From positions 2,976,001 to 3,040,000 of the forward strand of contig NZ_CP115184.1 in NCBI RefSeq assembly GCF_029395675.1: DNA of 64,000 bases. The letters are read 5' to 3'. Shown piece by piece: positions 35,909-44,827 of the stretch (its first letter is position 1; every line of letters starts with the position of its first letter). The DNA is from Janibacter cremeus. GTDB taxonomy: Bacteria > Actinomycetota > Actinomycetes > Actinomycetales > Dermatophilaceae. The translations under genes and the position numbers were made by a program. The notes under the pieces were generated by a model that was not told where the DNA came from, ran no database searches, and worked only from the letters and a program-made list of their open reading frames with translations.

Positions 35909-37120
35909 TCAGGCGTCGCGCTCGGGGGCGGTCCCGAGCGTGACATCGATCGTCATCTTCTCCCCGTCGCGGATGACGGTCAGCGGGACCTGCGAGTCGA
36001 TCTGGCGCGCGTGGACGAGACCGACGAGGGACTCGGCTCCGGTCACGCGGGAGTCGCCGATGGCGACCACGAGGTCACCCTCGGCCAGTCCGGCCTCGTC
36101 GGCCGGGCTCCCGTCGCTCACGCTGCGGATCTCGGCGCCGCTGTGGGTCGCGGCACCCTCCTTCGCGGTCCCGTCGGCCGGGACCACTCCGAGGAAGGCG
36201 TGCTCGGCCTCACCGTCCTCGATGAGCTGCTCGGCGATCCACGTGGCCTCGTCGACGGGGATGGCGAAGCCGATCCCGATGTTCCCGCTCTGGCCGGAGC
36301 CGCCCACGGTGGCGATCGAGGAGTTGATCCCGACCAGCCGTCCGGAGGCGTCGACCAGGGCACCGCCGGAGTTACCCGGGTTGATCGCGGCGGAGGTCTG
36401 GATGGCGGCCGTGACCACGGGTCGTCCCTGCTGCGCGAAGGGGGACTGCCCCCCTTCGCTGCGGGCGGTGGAGACCGGCCGGTCCAGGGCACTGACGATG
36501 CCGGTGGTGACCGTCCCGGCCAGACCGAGCGGGTTGCCGGCGGCCATGACCGGGTCACCGACCTGGAGGTCCGTGGAGGACCCGACGGTGATCGGCTCGA
36601 TGTCCTTCGGCGGATCGGCGATCGTCAGGACGGCGAGGTCGGTCGACGGGTCGGTGCCCGCGATGGTCGCGTCGTAGGTGGCGCCGTCGGACAGGGTGAC
36701 GGTGATCTGCGGGTCCGGCCCGGCGCCGGAGACGACGTGGTTGTTCGTCAGGACGTGGCCCTGCTCGTCGAGGATGACGCCCGAGCCCTCGCCGCCGCCC
36801 GCCTGGCCGCGCACCCCGACGGCGACGACGCTCGGGGTGACCGCGTCGGTCACGGCAGTCCAGTCCGGTGACTCCTCCGCGCCGGTGCTGACCGGGACGG
36901 TCTCGGAGGAGGACGCGGACGAGGTCGCGCTCGCCTCGGTGGCGCCGGTCGCGTCCGGGCCTTCGTCGGTCACTGCGATCACTCCCCACGTCCCGCCGGC
37001 CGCCAGGGCAGCGGAGAGGAGCGAGACGGTCGCCAGCTCGCCGATCCGGCGCCCGCGGCGGCGCGGGGGCGGGGGCTGTGGCTGGTACGACGTCGGTGGT
37101 GGGGTGGGTGGCTGGTCCAT
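35909..37120 (-). CDS. HtrA/PepD-type membrane serine protease with PDZ domain
   Basis: The 403-residue protein has a Pro-rich cytoplasmic N-terminus, one TM (about 29-50, LATVSLLSAALAAGGTWG), a trypsin-like domain with catalytic His in TNNHVVSG, Asp in STDLAVLTI and Ser in INPGNSGGALVD, and a C-terminal PDZ domain (about 310-400, with SVSDGSPADEAGLAEGDLVVAI). It degrades or refolds damaged envelope proteins. The gene follows the histidine kinase on the same strand, 97 nt on, matching the mprA-mprB-pepD order of mycobacteria, so stress control by that pair is likely. The coding region holds two CGAAGGGGG words head to head (36436-36458). Confidence 0.92.
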   Translation of the reverse strand: MDQPPTPPPTSYQPQPPPPRRRGRRIGELATVSLLSAALAAGGTWGVIAVTDEGPDATGATEASATSSASSSETVPVSTGAEESPDWTAVTDAVTPSVVAVGVRGQAGGGEGSGVILDEQGHVLTNNHVVSGAGPDPQITVTLSDGATYDATIAGTDPSTDLAVLTIADPPKDIEPITVGSSTDLQVGDPVMAAGNPLGLAGTVTTGIVSALDRPVSTARSEGGQSPFAQQGRPVVTAAIQTSAAINPGNSGGALVDASGRLVGINSSIATVGGSGQSGNIGIGFAIPVDEATWIAEQLIEDGEAEHAFLGVVPADGTAKEGAATHSGAEIRSVSDGSPADEAGLAEGDLVVAIGDSRVTGAESLVGLVHARQIDSQVPLTVIRDGEKMTIDVTLGTAPERDA

Positions 37121-37217
37121 CGGGAAGGCTCCTTGGGTGACGGGTACCCCTCCACCGTGCCTTGCGCAGTTCGGATGTCCCTTGGCGTTGGCTGACAGGT
37201 GGCTGGACGCCGTTCCC

Positions 37218-38675
37218 TCAGGTGGTTTGCCGGCCTGCCGCGGTGGGGAACTCGACCCGGAAGGTGGCGCCCCCTCCGGGGGTGGTGTGTGCACTCACGG
37301 TGCCGTCGTGCTGGTCGACGATCGCCGCGACGATCGCCAGGCCGAGACCACTGCCGCCCCGGGCCCGGGAGCGGGCCTTGTCGACGCGGTAGAAGCGCTC
37401 GAAGACCCTGTCGGCCACCTCCGGGTCGATGCCGACGCCGTGGTCGCGGACCTCGAGGACGGCCTTGCCGTCGTCGACGCCGGTGGCGACCTCGACCGGC
37501 ACCCCCTCGTCGGTGTGCATGAGGGCATTGGCCAGGAGGTTGCCGAGGACCTGCCGCAGGCGGGCGTCGTCACCGCGGAGCGTGACCGGCTCCAGCTCGC
37601 CGTCGAGGCCGACGAGGGAGATCGAGCGCTCGGGCATCCGCACCCGCGCGTCGTGGACGGTCTCCGCGCACAGCACGACCAGGTCGATATCGGTCCACTC
37701 GAGCGGGCGCTGGTCGTCCAGCCGGGCGAGGAGCAGGAGGTCGTCGACGAGGCCGCCCATCCGGCGGGCCTCGCCCTCGATGCGGTCCATCGCCTGCCCG
37801 ATGTGCTCGGGGTCCTGGACCGCACCCTGCCGGTAGAGCTCGGCATAGCCGCGCACCGTCGCGAGCGGGGTGCGCAGCTCGTGGCTCGCGTCCGCGACGA
37901 ACTGGCGCATCTTCAGCTCCGATGCCTCCTGGACGCCGAAGCTGCGCTCGATCTGCACGAGCATCGAGTTCAGCGAGTCGCTGAGGCTGGCCACCTCGTC
38001 ATGGCTGGATCGCACGGGCACGCGGCGGGTGAGGTCGCCGGCGGCGATGGCGGCGGCGGTGTCCTCGATCCGGCGAAGGGGGCGGAAGGCGCGTCGGGTC
38101 GCGTACCACCCGAGGACCCCACCGGCCACGACGGCCGAGAGGCTGACCACGGTCGAGACGATCGTGAACCGCTTCATCGTCTGGTTGACACCGGCGAGGG
38201 ACATCCCCACGGCGAAGGTCGAGTTGTCGGTGTAGCGACCGGCGATGACCCGCCACCGCATGTGACCGTCGACCGAGCCGACGGTGAAGGGGGTGCCGGT
38301 CTGCACGTGCTGGCCGGTCGGGTCCAGCGGCGGGACGTCGGGGCGGACGTCCACCCCGGTGGGGCCCTGGTACTCCCAGGAGGAGCCGTCCGCGGGTTGG
38401 TGCAGCAGGAAGAAGTTTGTCGGTCCGCCCCGGGCCCTGCGCTCGTAGAAGGCGGTGTCGGGGGTGGAGGAGATGCTGTCCTCGGCGATGGGGATCGCCA
38501 CCGCCCGCAGCTGGTCGTCGACGTTCTGCTCGAGGTCGCGCTGGAGCAGGAAGGCCGTCGCCACCGCCGTCGTCGTGAGCGCCGCCAGCAGGATCGCGAG
38601 CAGGATCGCGATCAGCCGCCAGGTGAGGGGCATCCTCTCCAGGCGGCTGACGACCAGCTCGTTGACCCGCTGCAC
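37218..38675 (-). CDS. sensor histidine kinase, MprB-like
   Basis: The 485-residue kinase has TM1 (about 17-45), an extracytoplasmic sensor of about 120 residues, TM2 (about 170-190), HAMP (to about 245), HisKA with phospho-acceptor His265 in VADASHELRTPLATVRGYAE, and an HATPase with N box LGNLLANALMHT, G1 DHGVGIDPE and G2 GGSGLGLAIV. All catalytic boxes are intact. The GTG start is 7 nt after the response-regulator stop. With the HtrA gene next to it, an envelope-stress role is inferred. Confidence 0.92.
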   Translation of the reverse strand: MQRVNELVVSRLERMPLTWRLIAILLAILLAALTTTAVATAFLLQRDLEQNVDDQLRAVAIPIAEDSISSTPDTAFYERRARGGPTNFFLLHQPADGSSWEYQGPTGVDVRPDVPPLDPTGQHVQTGTPFTVGSVDGHMRWRVIAGRYTDNSTFAVGMSLAGVNQTMKRFTIVSTVVSLSAVVAGGVLGWYATRRAFRPLRRIEDTAAAIAAGDLTRRVPVRSSHDEVASLSDSLNSMLVQIERSFGVQEASELKMRQFVADASHELRTPLATVRGYAELYRQGAVQDPEHIGQAMDRIEGEARRMGGLVDDLLLLARLDDQRPLEWTDIDLVVLCAETVHDARVRMPERSISLVGLDGELEPVTLRGDDARLRQVLGNLLANALMHTDEGVPVEVATGVDDGKAVLEVRDHGVGIDPEVADRVFERFYRVDKARSRARGGSGLGLAIVAAIVDQHDGTVSAHTTPGGGATFRVEFPTAAGRQTT

Positions 38676-38682
38676 GGCGTCC

Positions 38683-39399
38683 TTACTCCGGGGGGAGGCG
38701 AAGGACGTATCCGAATCCGCGCTTGGTGTGGATCAGTGGTGGCAGGTCGCCGGTGTCGATCTTGCGGCGCAGGTAGGAGATGTAGGACTCCACGATGCCG
38801 AGCTCGCCGCGGAAGTCGTAGTCCCACACGTGGTCGAGGATCTGGGTCTTCGACAGCACCCGGTTGGGGTTGAGCATGAGGTAGCGCAGCAGCTTGAACT
38901 CGGTCGGCGAGACGTCGATGGAGACGCCGGCGCGACGCACCTCGTGCGCGTCGTCGTCGAGCTCGAGGTCGGCGAAGCGCAGCGCGGACTCCGAGGAGGG
39001 CACGTCCGTCGTGCGGCGCAGGATCACGCGGATGCGGGCGATGACCTCCTCGAGGGAGAACGGCTTGGTCACGTAGTCGTCGCCGCCGACGGTCAGTCCC
39101 TTGAGCTTGTCGTCGAGGGAGTCGCGGGCGGTGAGGAAGAGGATCGGCTGGTGGCGCTCGCTGGCCCGCAGGCTCGAGGCGATCTCGAAGCCGTCGGTGT
39201 CCGGGAGCATGACGTCGAGGACGATCAGGTCCGGCTCGACGCGGTGGACGATGTCCAGCGCGGTGGCCCCGTCGCCGGCGACGTCGACCTCGAATCCCGC
39301 GAAGCGCAGGGACGTCGCGAGGAGCTCGCGGATGTTCGGCTCGTCCTCCACGACCAGCAGTCGTGGGCTGGGCCCGGTGGCGGTCTCGTGGGTACTCAC
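38683..39399 (-). CDS. OmpR-family response regulator, MprA-like
   Basis: The 238-residue regulator has a receiver domain (about 12-125: VVEDEPNIR acidic pocket, phospho-acceptor Asp in LIVLDVMLPD, Lys in DDYVTKPFSLEE) and an OmpR winged helix (about 140-236: DVSPTEFKLLRYLMLNPNRV, YISYLRRKIDTG, HTKRGFGYVLR). The GTG at 39399 begins directly before the receiver. It is the first gene of the regulator-kinase-protease set and faces the ehu operon across a 296-nt divergent gap. Confidence 0.93.
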   Translation of the reverse strand: MSTHETATGPSPRLLVVEDEPNIRELLATSLRFAGFEVDVAGDGATALDIVHRVEPDLIVLDVMLPDTDGFEIASSLRASERHQPILFLTARDSLDDKLKGLTVGGDDYVTKPFSLEEVIARIRVILRRTTDVPSSESALRFADLELDDDAHEVRRAGVSIDVSPTEFKLLRYLMLNPNRVLSKTQILDHVWDYDFRGELGIVESYISYLRRKIDTGDLPPLIHTKRGFGYVLRLPPE

Positions 39400-39695
39400 A
39401 CCATCGAGTGTGCGCCCGAAGCCTGAACGTCTGCTGACAGGAGCCTGTGGCGGCGCCGCGCAGTGGGGGTCATCAACGGGTACGCAAAGAGGTTGCGGTG
39501 TCGTAACGAACGCGGTGATGCGGGCCGCGGTACTTGTCGGGATGAGGTCGGACCTGTTGAAGTCAGGAGAATGCCGAATCGGGGGCGGTTCTCGATCAAG
39601 GCGTCCTGCCTTGTGCAAGGGATCGCGCTGACGTGGTGGGAGCTGCGTCGGGGTGGGGTTACGACTCCGCGCCCACCTAGGAGGAGGAGAGACAC
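39400..39695. other. divergent regulatory gap between the response regulator and ehuB
   Basis: Just under 300 nt without a coding sequence. Near the regulator end is GACAGGAGCCTGTGGCGGCGCC with CAGG/CCTG self-complementarity; near ehuB is an extended AGGAGGAGGAG ribosome-binding site 8 nt before the ATG. I see TTGCAA-like and GTTACG segments but cannot place promoters with confidence. Confidence 0.5.
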
Positions 39696-40631
39696 ATGCG
39701 CAGCACGCGAATGCTGGCCGGGAGCGCCGCGGCGGCCCTGGCCCTGACGATGGCAGCCTGTGGTGACGGAGGATCCGGGGGATCCTCCGGTGACGGGGGC
39801 AGCGGCGACGGCGGGGGTGGCGACACCCTCAGCAAGATCAAGGACGAGGGCGTCATCACCGTCGGCATCGCCGGCGAGGAGCCCTACTCCTTCAAGAAGG
39901 ACGGCGAGCTGACCGGCGCGACGATCGCCATCCACAAGAAGGTCTTCGCCGAGCTCGGCGTCGACGAGGTCAAGGGCGTGCAGACCGAGTGGGGCTCGCT
40001 CATCCCGGGCCTGAACGCCGGCCGCTTCGACATCATCTCCGCGGGCATGTCGATCCTGCCCGAGCGCTGCGAGCAGGCCGACTTCGGCCACCCGGAGATC
40101 ATGTACACGACCGCCCTGATGACGCCCAAGGGCAACCCGGAGGGCGTCAACGACATGCACGACGTCGCGGACGCCGACCTGAAGCTCGCGGTCATGAGCG
40201 GTGCGATCGAGTCCGGCTACGCCGACACCCTCGGGATCGAGAAGATGGAGGTGGGCAGCCCGCAGGACGGCATGGACGCGGTCGTGCAGGAGCGCGCCGA
40301 CGCCTTCGCGCTGACCGGTATCTCCCTGCGCGCCATGGCGGAGAACAACCCGGACGCTGCCGTCGAGGTGACCGAGCCGTTCACCGCCATCGTCGACGGC
40401 AAGAAGCAGGTCGGTGCGGGTGCGACCGTCTTCCGCAAGGACGACGACAAGCTGCGCGAGGCCTACAACAAGGAGATCGACAAGATCGTCGGCGACGAGC
40501 AGGCCTTCACCGACGTCGTCGGTGAGTTCGGCTTCACCGACGCCGAGCGCCCCAAGGGCGAGATCACCACAGAGCAGCTCTGCGCCGGCGAGCTGCCCGA
40601 CGCCGAGCAGTCCGAGGCCGTCCCGGACTGA
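39696..40631 (+). CDS. ehuB: ectoine/hydroxyectoine ABC transporter substrate-binding lipoprotein
   Basis: The 311-residue binding protein has a lipobox ending TMAAC (C22), a Gly/Ser linker (24-42) and a family-3 solute-binding fold. ITVGIAGEEPYSFKKDGELT, TEWGSLIPGLNAGRFDIISAGMS (two halves near residues 100-120), PERCEQADFG and LAVMSGAIESGYADTLGI are the wording of EhuB, which captures ectoine and hydroxyectoine for osmoprotection or use as nutrient. Generic amino-acid binding proteins differ in the PERCEQ and SGAIE blocks. Excellent Shine-Dalgarno (AGGAGGAGGAG). First gene of ehuBCDA. Confidence 0.85.
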   Translation: MRSTRMLAGSAAAALALTMAACGDGGSGGSSGDGGSGDGGGGDTLSKIKDEGVITVGIAGEEPYSFKKDGELTGATIAIHKKVFAELGVDEVKGVQTEWGSLIPGLNAGRFDIISAGMSILPERCEQADFGHPEIMYTTALMTPKGNPEGVNDMHDVADADLKLAVMSGAIESGYADTLGIEKMEVGSPQDGMDAVVQERADAFALTGISLRAMAENNPDAAVEVTEPFTAIVDGKKQVGAGATVFRKDDDKLREAYNKEIDKIVGDEQAFTDVVGEFGFTDAERPKGEITTEQLCAGELPDAEQSEAVPD

Positions 40632-40635
40632 TCCG

Positions 40636-41340
40636 GTGACTGACGATCTGGACGTTCTCAGGAGTGCCCTGCCCACTCTGACCGACGGCGTCATCACGAC
40701 GCTGCAGCTCAGCTTGGGCGGGGCCCTCCTGGCCTTCATCATCTCCGTCACGCTCGGCCTGCTGAGCATCGCTCCCGTCGGGTTCGTCCGATGGGTCTCG
40801 ACGGTCGTCGTCGAGTTCTTCCGGGGCACCTCGCTGGTCGTCCAGCTGTTCTGGCTCTACTACGTGCTCCCGATCCTCTTCGACGTCAGCATGGACGCCG
40901 TACTCACCGGCATCATCGCCCTCGGCCTGAACTACGGCGCGTACGGCGCGGAGATCGTGCGCGGCTCGATCAACTCCGTGGACAAGGGCCAGTGGGAGGG
41001 CGCCACCGCCCTGAACATGCCGCCCGCGACCCGGATGCGCCGGGTGATCTGGCCGCAGGCCTGGGCGCTCATGCTCTCCGGGTACAACAACCTGCTCGTG
41101 ATGCTCATCAAGGGGACCGCGGTCGCGCTCTTCATCTCCCTGCAGGACCTGGCCTTCCAGGTCGACGAGCTGCGCAAGGACACCGGATCGACCTTGTTCG
41201 CCTACGGCGTCGGATTCCTCATCTACTACCTGATCGCCCTGCTGGGCTCCCAGGGCGTGCGCGTGCTCGAGAAGCGGGCACGTCGCAAGCTCGGGATGCC
41301 CGTGGGCAGTGCGCACACCGGAGCGGGGGCGAGCCTGTGA
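40636..41340 (+). CDS. ehuC: ectoine/hydroxyectoine ABC transporter permease EhuC
   Basis: The 234-residue permease has the amino-acid-type HisM fold: about five TMs, the N-terminal TLTDGVITTLQLSLGGALLAF, FRGTSLVVQLFWLYYVLP, and the coupling loop GQWEGATALNMPPATRMRRVIWPQA split near residues 118-142. It starts with GTG 4 nt after the ehuB stop and overlaps ehuD by 4 nt, so it is part of one transcript. Confidence 0.85.
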   Translation: MTDDLDVLRSALPTLTDGVITTLQLSLGGALLAFIISVTLGLLSIAPVGFVRWVSTVVVEFFRGTSLVVQLFWLYYVLPILFDVSMDAVLTGIIALGLNYGAYGAEIVRGSINSVDKGQWEGATALNMPPATRMRRVIWPQAWALMLSGYNNLLVMLIKGTAVALFISLQDLAFQVDELRKDTGSTLFAYGVGFLIYYLIALLGSQGVRVLEKRARRKLGMPVGSAHTGAGASL

Positions 41341-42257
41341 GTACCGCGACCACCACCGACGGCACCACCCGGGAGTCGGTGCCGCTGACCCGATCGCACA
41401 TCACGCTGCTCGTCTGCTCCGCCCTGCTGACGCTCGCGGCCGGGCTCGGCCTGCCGGCGCTCGTCGTGGCGCTCCTCGCCTGGCGCAAGAACGCCGAGGA
41501 CCACCCGGCAGCCAAGCGGCTGACCCGCATCGGCTGGTACGTCTTCAGCGCCTTCGCCGTCATCGGCGTGCTCATCGCCCTCCAGCTGTGGTCGATGACG
41601 CCGTCGTTCGCCCAGTTCTGGAGCTGGGACGCGGCCGCCGAGGTCTTCCCGATCCTGCTCGAGACCTTTGCCAAGACGACCCTGCTCATCACCGTGGTGG
41701 GCACGGCGATCGCCGCCACCCTCGGCCTGGTGCTGGCGGTGACCACGGAGAGTCTCCCGCGGATCCTCTCCGTCCCGTTGCGGTGGCTCATGGACCTCAT
41801 TCGGATGACGCCGTTGATCGTCCAGCTGATCTTCGTCTACTACCTCGTGCCGGTCGAGTGGCCGCTGCTGTGGGTGGGCACCGCCGTCATCGGCGTGCAC
41901 TACGCCATGTACATGGCCGAGTCCTACATCGCGGGTATCGCGTCGGTGGACCCGGGTCAGTGGGAGGCGGCGAAGGCCTTGAGTTTCTCCACGAGGCGGA
42001 CCTGGGGAGCGGTCGTGCTCCCGCAGGCGCTGCGGGCGACGCTCCCGTCGCTCGGCAACTGGGCGATCTCGATGTTCAAGGACACGCCCTACCTCTTCGC
42101 CATCGGTGTGGTGGAGCTGGTCACCCGCGCGCAGCAGTACGGAGCGAACACCTTCCGATACAACGAAGCCTTCACCCTGGCTGGCCTGATCTTCCTCGTC
42201 GCCAGCCTCATCACGGCCGTGGCCGTCCGAAAGCTGGAGAAGTCACTTGTCTACTGA
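41337..42257 (+). CDS. ehuD: ectoine/hydroxyectoine ABC transporter permease EhuD, N-terminally extended
   Basis: The C-terminal 220 residues are a HisM-type permease (FAKTTLLITVVGTAIAATLG, LIRMTPLIVQLIFVYYLVP, coupling loop GQWEAAKALSFSTRRTWGAVV), the normal EhuD length. In front is an extension of about 85 residues with two more hydrophobic segments (ITLLVCSALLTLAAGLGLPA and IGWYVFSAFAVIGVLIAL). The GTG start overlaps ehuC, so the extension is genuine translation in frame, not a wrong start. Its role is unknown. Confidence 0.85.
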   Translation: MSTATTTDGTTRESVPLTRSHITLLVCSALLTLAAGLGLPALVVALLAWRKNAEDHPAAKRLTRIGWYVFSAFAVIGVLIALQLWSMTPSFAQFWSWDAAAEVFPILLETFAKTTLLITVVGTAIAATLGLVLAVTTESLPRILSVPLRWLMDLIRMTPLIVQLIFVYYLVPVEWPLLWVGTAVIGVHYAMYMAESYIAGIASVDPGQWEAAKALSFSTRRTWGAVVLPQALRATLPSLGNWAISMFKDTPYLFAIGVVELVTRAQQYGANTFRYNEAFTLAGLIFLVASLITAVAVRKLEKSLVY

Positions 42258-43059
42258 GTCCGAGACCACTGACCGCCCCACCCCGCCGGCGGGTGGCACC
42301 CCCGTCATCCGATTCGAGGACGTGGAGAAGAAGTTCGGCGACACGACCGTGCTGTCGGACCTCAACTTCGACGTCGCGCCGGGGGAGCGGGTCACGCTCA
42401 TCGGTCCGAGCGGCTCGGGCAAGACGACGATCCTCCGGCTGGTCATGACGCTCGAGCACCTGACCGGTGGCTACATCTGGATCAACGGCGCGCCGCTCAC
42501 CCACGACCGGCGCAACGGCCAGCGGGTGGAGCTGCGTCCCAAGGAGGTCGCGCGCACCCGCAAGAAGATCGGCATGGTCTTCCAGCACTTCAACCTCTTC
42601 CCGAACATGACGGTGCTGGAGAACATCACCGAGGCGCCGATCCACGTGCTCGGCAGGGACAAGAAGCAGGCCAGCGACCGGGCGCACGAGCTGCTCCACC
42701 AGGTCGGTCTGGGCGACCGGTCCGGGGCCCGACCGAGCCAGCTGTCCGGTGGTCAGAAGCAGCGGGTGGCGATCGCCCGTGCGCTCGCGATGGACCCCGA
42801 GATCCTGCTGCTCGACGAGGTCACCTCGGCGCTCGACCCGGAGTTGGTCGGCGAGGTCCTCGGCGTCCTGCGCAAGGTCGCCGACGAGACCGACATCTCG
42901 ATGCTCATCGTCACCCACGAGATGCAGTTCGCCCGCGACGTCTCGCACAAGGTGATGATGTTCGACGGTGGCCAGATCGTCGAGCAGGGCGCCCCCGACG
43001 ACCTGCTGGCCAACCCGCAGCACAAGCGCACCCAGCGCTTCCTCGAGTCGATCCTCTGA
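42247..43059 (+). CDS. ehuA: ectoine/hydroxyectoine ABC transporter ATP-binding protein
   Basis: The 270-residue ATPase has Walker A IGPSGSGKTTILR, Q-loop MVFQHFNLFPNMTVLENITEAP, signature QLSGGQKQRVAIARAL, Walker B ILLLDEVTSALDPE and MLIVTHEM, all standard for polar amino-acid and ectoine importers. I chose the TTG at 42247, which overlaps ehuD by 11 nt and has TGGAGAAG 6 nt upstream; the first ATG inside lies well beyond the Walker A motif. The order B-C-D-A ends the operon. Confidence 0.88.
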   Translation: MSTESETTDRPTPPAGGTPVIRFEDVEKKFGDTTVLSDLNFDVAPGERVTLIGPSGSGKTTILRLVMTLEHLTGGYIWINGAPLTHDRRNGQRVELRPKEVARTRKKIGMVFQHFNLFPNMTVLENITEAPIHVLGRDKKQASDRAHELLHQVGLGDRSGARPSQLSGGQKQRVAIARALAMDPEILLLDEVTSALDPELVGEVLGVLRKVADETDISMLIVTHEMQFARDVSHKVMMFDGGQIVEQGAPDDLLANPQHKRTQRFLESIL

Positions 43060-43065
43060 CCCCCG

Positions 43066-43136
43066 CGTTCCTCGCGCCCGAGCGACGAATGGCTACGGCA
43101 CTTGGTCGCTCGTTCCTCGCTCCCTGAGTCGTGCCG
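43066..43136. terminator. repeat-rich terminator region of the ehu operon
   Basis: GAGCGAC (43080-43086) can pair with GTCGCTC (43105-43111), and CGGCAC (43096-43101) with GTGCCG (43131-43136). CGTTCCTCGC is directly repeated at 43066 and 43111. The region lies between the convergent ehuA and XPB helicase genes and probably ends both transcripts. Confidence 0.5.
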
Positions 43137-43177
43137 CACCCATCTGTCGCCCGTTCGCGCACGGGACCGGCCCCCTT

Positions 43178-43200
43178 CGCAACTGCTTAGGCTCCTGCGA
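43178..43200 (-). repeat. interspersed-repeat unit over the XPB helicase stop codon
   Basis: Contains GCAACTGCTTAGGCTCCTGC (43179-43198), the same unit as at 21862 (reverse) and 56788. The helicase stop codon TAA lies inside it, and a CGAAGGGGG word (43171-43179, reverse strand) abuts it. Confidence 0.75.
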
Positions 43201-44827
43201 GGTCGTCGGCGTCGACGATCCGGTAGGCGTACCCCTGCTCGGCGAGGAAGCGCTGGCGGTGGGCTGCGAACTCCGCGTCGACGGTGTCGCGGGCGACGAC
43301 GGTGTAGAAGTGCGCGGTGCGCCCGTCCTCCTTGGGGCGCAGCAGCCGGCCGAGGCGCTGCGCCTCCTCCTGGCGGGAGCCGAAGGTCCCGCTGACCTGG
43401 ATGGCCACGGTCGCCTCGGGCAGGTCGACCGAGAAGTTGGCGACCTTGGAGACGACGAGCAGGCTGGTGTGCCCCTCGCGGAAGTCCGCGAAGAGCTCCT
43501 GGCGCACCTTGACCGGGGTCTCGCCGGTGATCAGGTCCGCGTCGAGCTGCTCGGACAGCTCGTGCAGCTGGTCGAGGTACTGCCCGATGACCAGCGTCGG
43601 TTCGCCCTCGTGCTGGTCGACGATCTGCCGGACCACCCGCGGCTTGGCCGGTGAGCACGAGGCCAGCCGGTACCGGTCCTCGGCGTCGGCGGTCGCGTAG
43701 GCCATCCGCTCGGCGTCGCTGAGCGTCACCCGGACCTCGACGCAGTCCGCGGGAGCGATGTAACCCTGCGACTCGATGTCCTTCCACGGAGCGTCGAAGC
43801 GCTTGGGACCGATGAGCGAGAAGACGTCCGCCTCGCGGCCGTCCTCCCGCACGAGCGTCGCGGTCAGCCCGAGACGCCGCCGCGCCTGCAGGTCGGCGGT
43901 CATCCGGAAGATCGGCGCCGGCAGCAGGTGCACCTCGTCGTAGACGATGAGGCCCCAGTCGCGGGCATCGAGCAGGTCGATGTGGGGGTAGGCGCCCTTC
44001 CGCCGGAGGGTGAGCACCTGGTACGTCGCGATCGTCACCGGACGGACCTCCTTGCGCGCCCCGGAGTACTCGCCGATCTCGTCCTCGGTCAGCGTCGTGC
44101 GGGCGAGCAGCTCCTCGCGCCACTGCCGCGCGCTGACGGTGTTGGTCACGAGGATCAGCGTGGTGGCCTTGGCCGCGGACATCGCGCCCGCGCCCACGAG
44201 GGTCTTGCCGGCGCCGCAGGGGAGGACGACGACACCGGACCCGCCGTCCCAGAAGCCATCGACCGCGTGCTGCTGGTAGGGCCGCAGGCTCCAGCCGTCC
44301 TCGGTGAGGGCGATCGGGTGCGCCTCGCCGTTCACGTAGCCGGCACGGTCCTCGGCGGGCCAGCCGACCTTGAGCAGCTCCTGCTTGAGGGTGCCGCGCT
44401 CGGAGGGGTGGACGACGACCTCGTCGGGGGAGAGCTGATCACCGATGAGCGGCTTGATCTTCTTGTGCCGCAGCACCTCGGTGAGCACCGCGCGGTCCGT
44501 GGTGCGCAGGACCAGCTGGTCGCCGTCCTTCTCCAGCACGAGGCGCCCGTAGCGGTCCATCGTGTCGGCGATGTCGACGAGCAGCGCCTGCGGGACCGGG
44601 TAGCGCGAGTGGGTGATCAGGGCGTCGACGACCTGCTCGGCGTCGTGGCCGGCGGCGCGGGCGTTCCACAGGCCGAGCGGGGTGACCCGGTAGGTGTGGA
44701 TGTGCTCCGGGGCACGCTCCAGCTCGGCGAAGGGGGCGATCGCCCGCCGCGCATCGGCGGCCTTGTCGTGGTCCACCTCGAGCAGGAGGGTCTTGTCGCT
44801 CTGGACGATGAGCGCGCCGTCGGTCAT
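43187..44827 (-). CDS. XPB/ERCC3-type DNA helicase
   Basis: The 546-residue protein is a superfamily 2 helicase of the XPB branch. After an N-terminal damage-recognition-like domain come Walker A VVLPCGAGKTLVGA (near 205), LILVTNTVSARQW, YDEVHLLPAP (DEVH box), RLGLTATLVREDGRE, then VIGQYLDQLHELSEQL and QRLGRLLRPK (motif VI). M. tuberculosis has an equivalent of nearly equal length (Rv0861c) shown in vitro to be a 3'-to-5' helicase. The start overlaps the stop of the small membrane-protein gene by one base. Its partner protein gene lies 1.35 kb away across the HMG-CoA lyase gene. Confidence 0.93.
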   Translation of the reverse strand: MTDGALIVQSDKTLLLEVDHDKAADARRAIAPFAELERAPEHIHTYRVTPLGLWNARAAGHDAEQVVDALITHSRYPVPQALLVDIADTMDRYGRLVLEKDGDQLVLRTTDRAVLTEVLRHKKIKPLIGDQLSPDEVVVHPSERGTLKQELLKVGWPAEDRAGYVNGEAHPIALTEDGWSLRPYQQHAVDGFWDGGSGVVVLPCGAGKTLVGAGAMSAAKATTLILVTNTVSARQWREELLARTTLTEDEIGEYSGARKEVRPVTIATYQVLTLRRKGAYPHIDLLDARDWGLIVYDEVHLLPAPIFRMTADLQARRRLGLTATLVREDGREADVFSLIGPKRFDAPWKDIESQGYIAPADCVEVRVTLSDAERMAYATADAEDRYRLASCSPAKPRVVRQIVDQHEGEPTLVIGQYLDQLHELSEQLDADLITGETPVKVRQELFADFREGHTSLLVVSKVANFSVDLPEATVAIQVSGTFGSRQEEAQRLGRLLRPKEDGRTAHFYTVVARDTVDAEFAAHRQRFLAEQGYAYRIVDADDLAGA

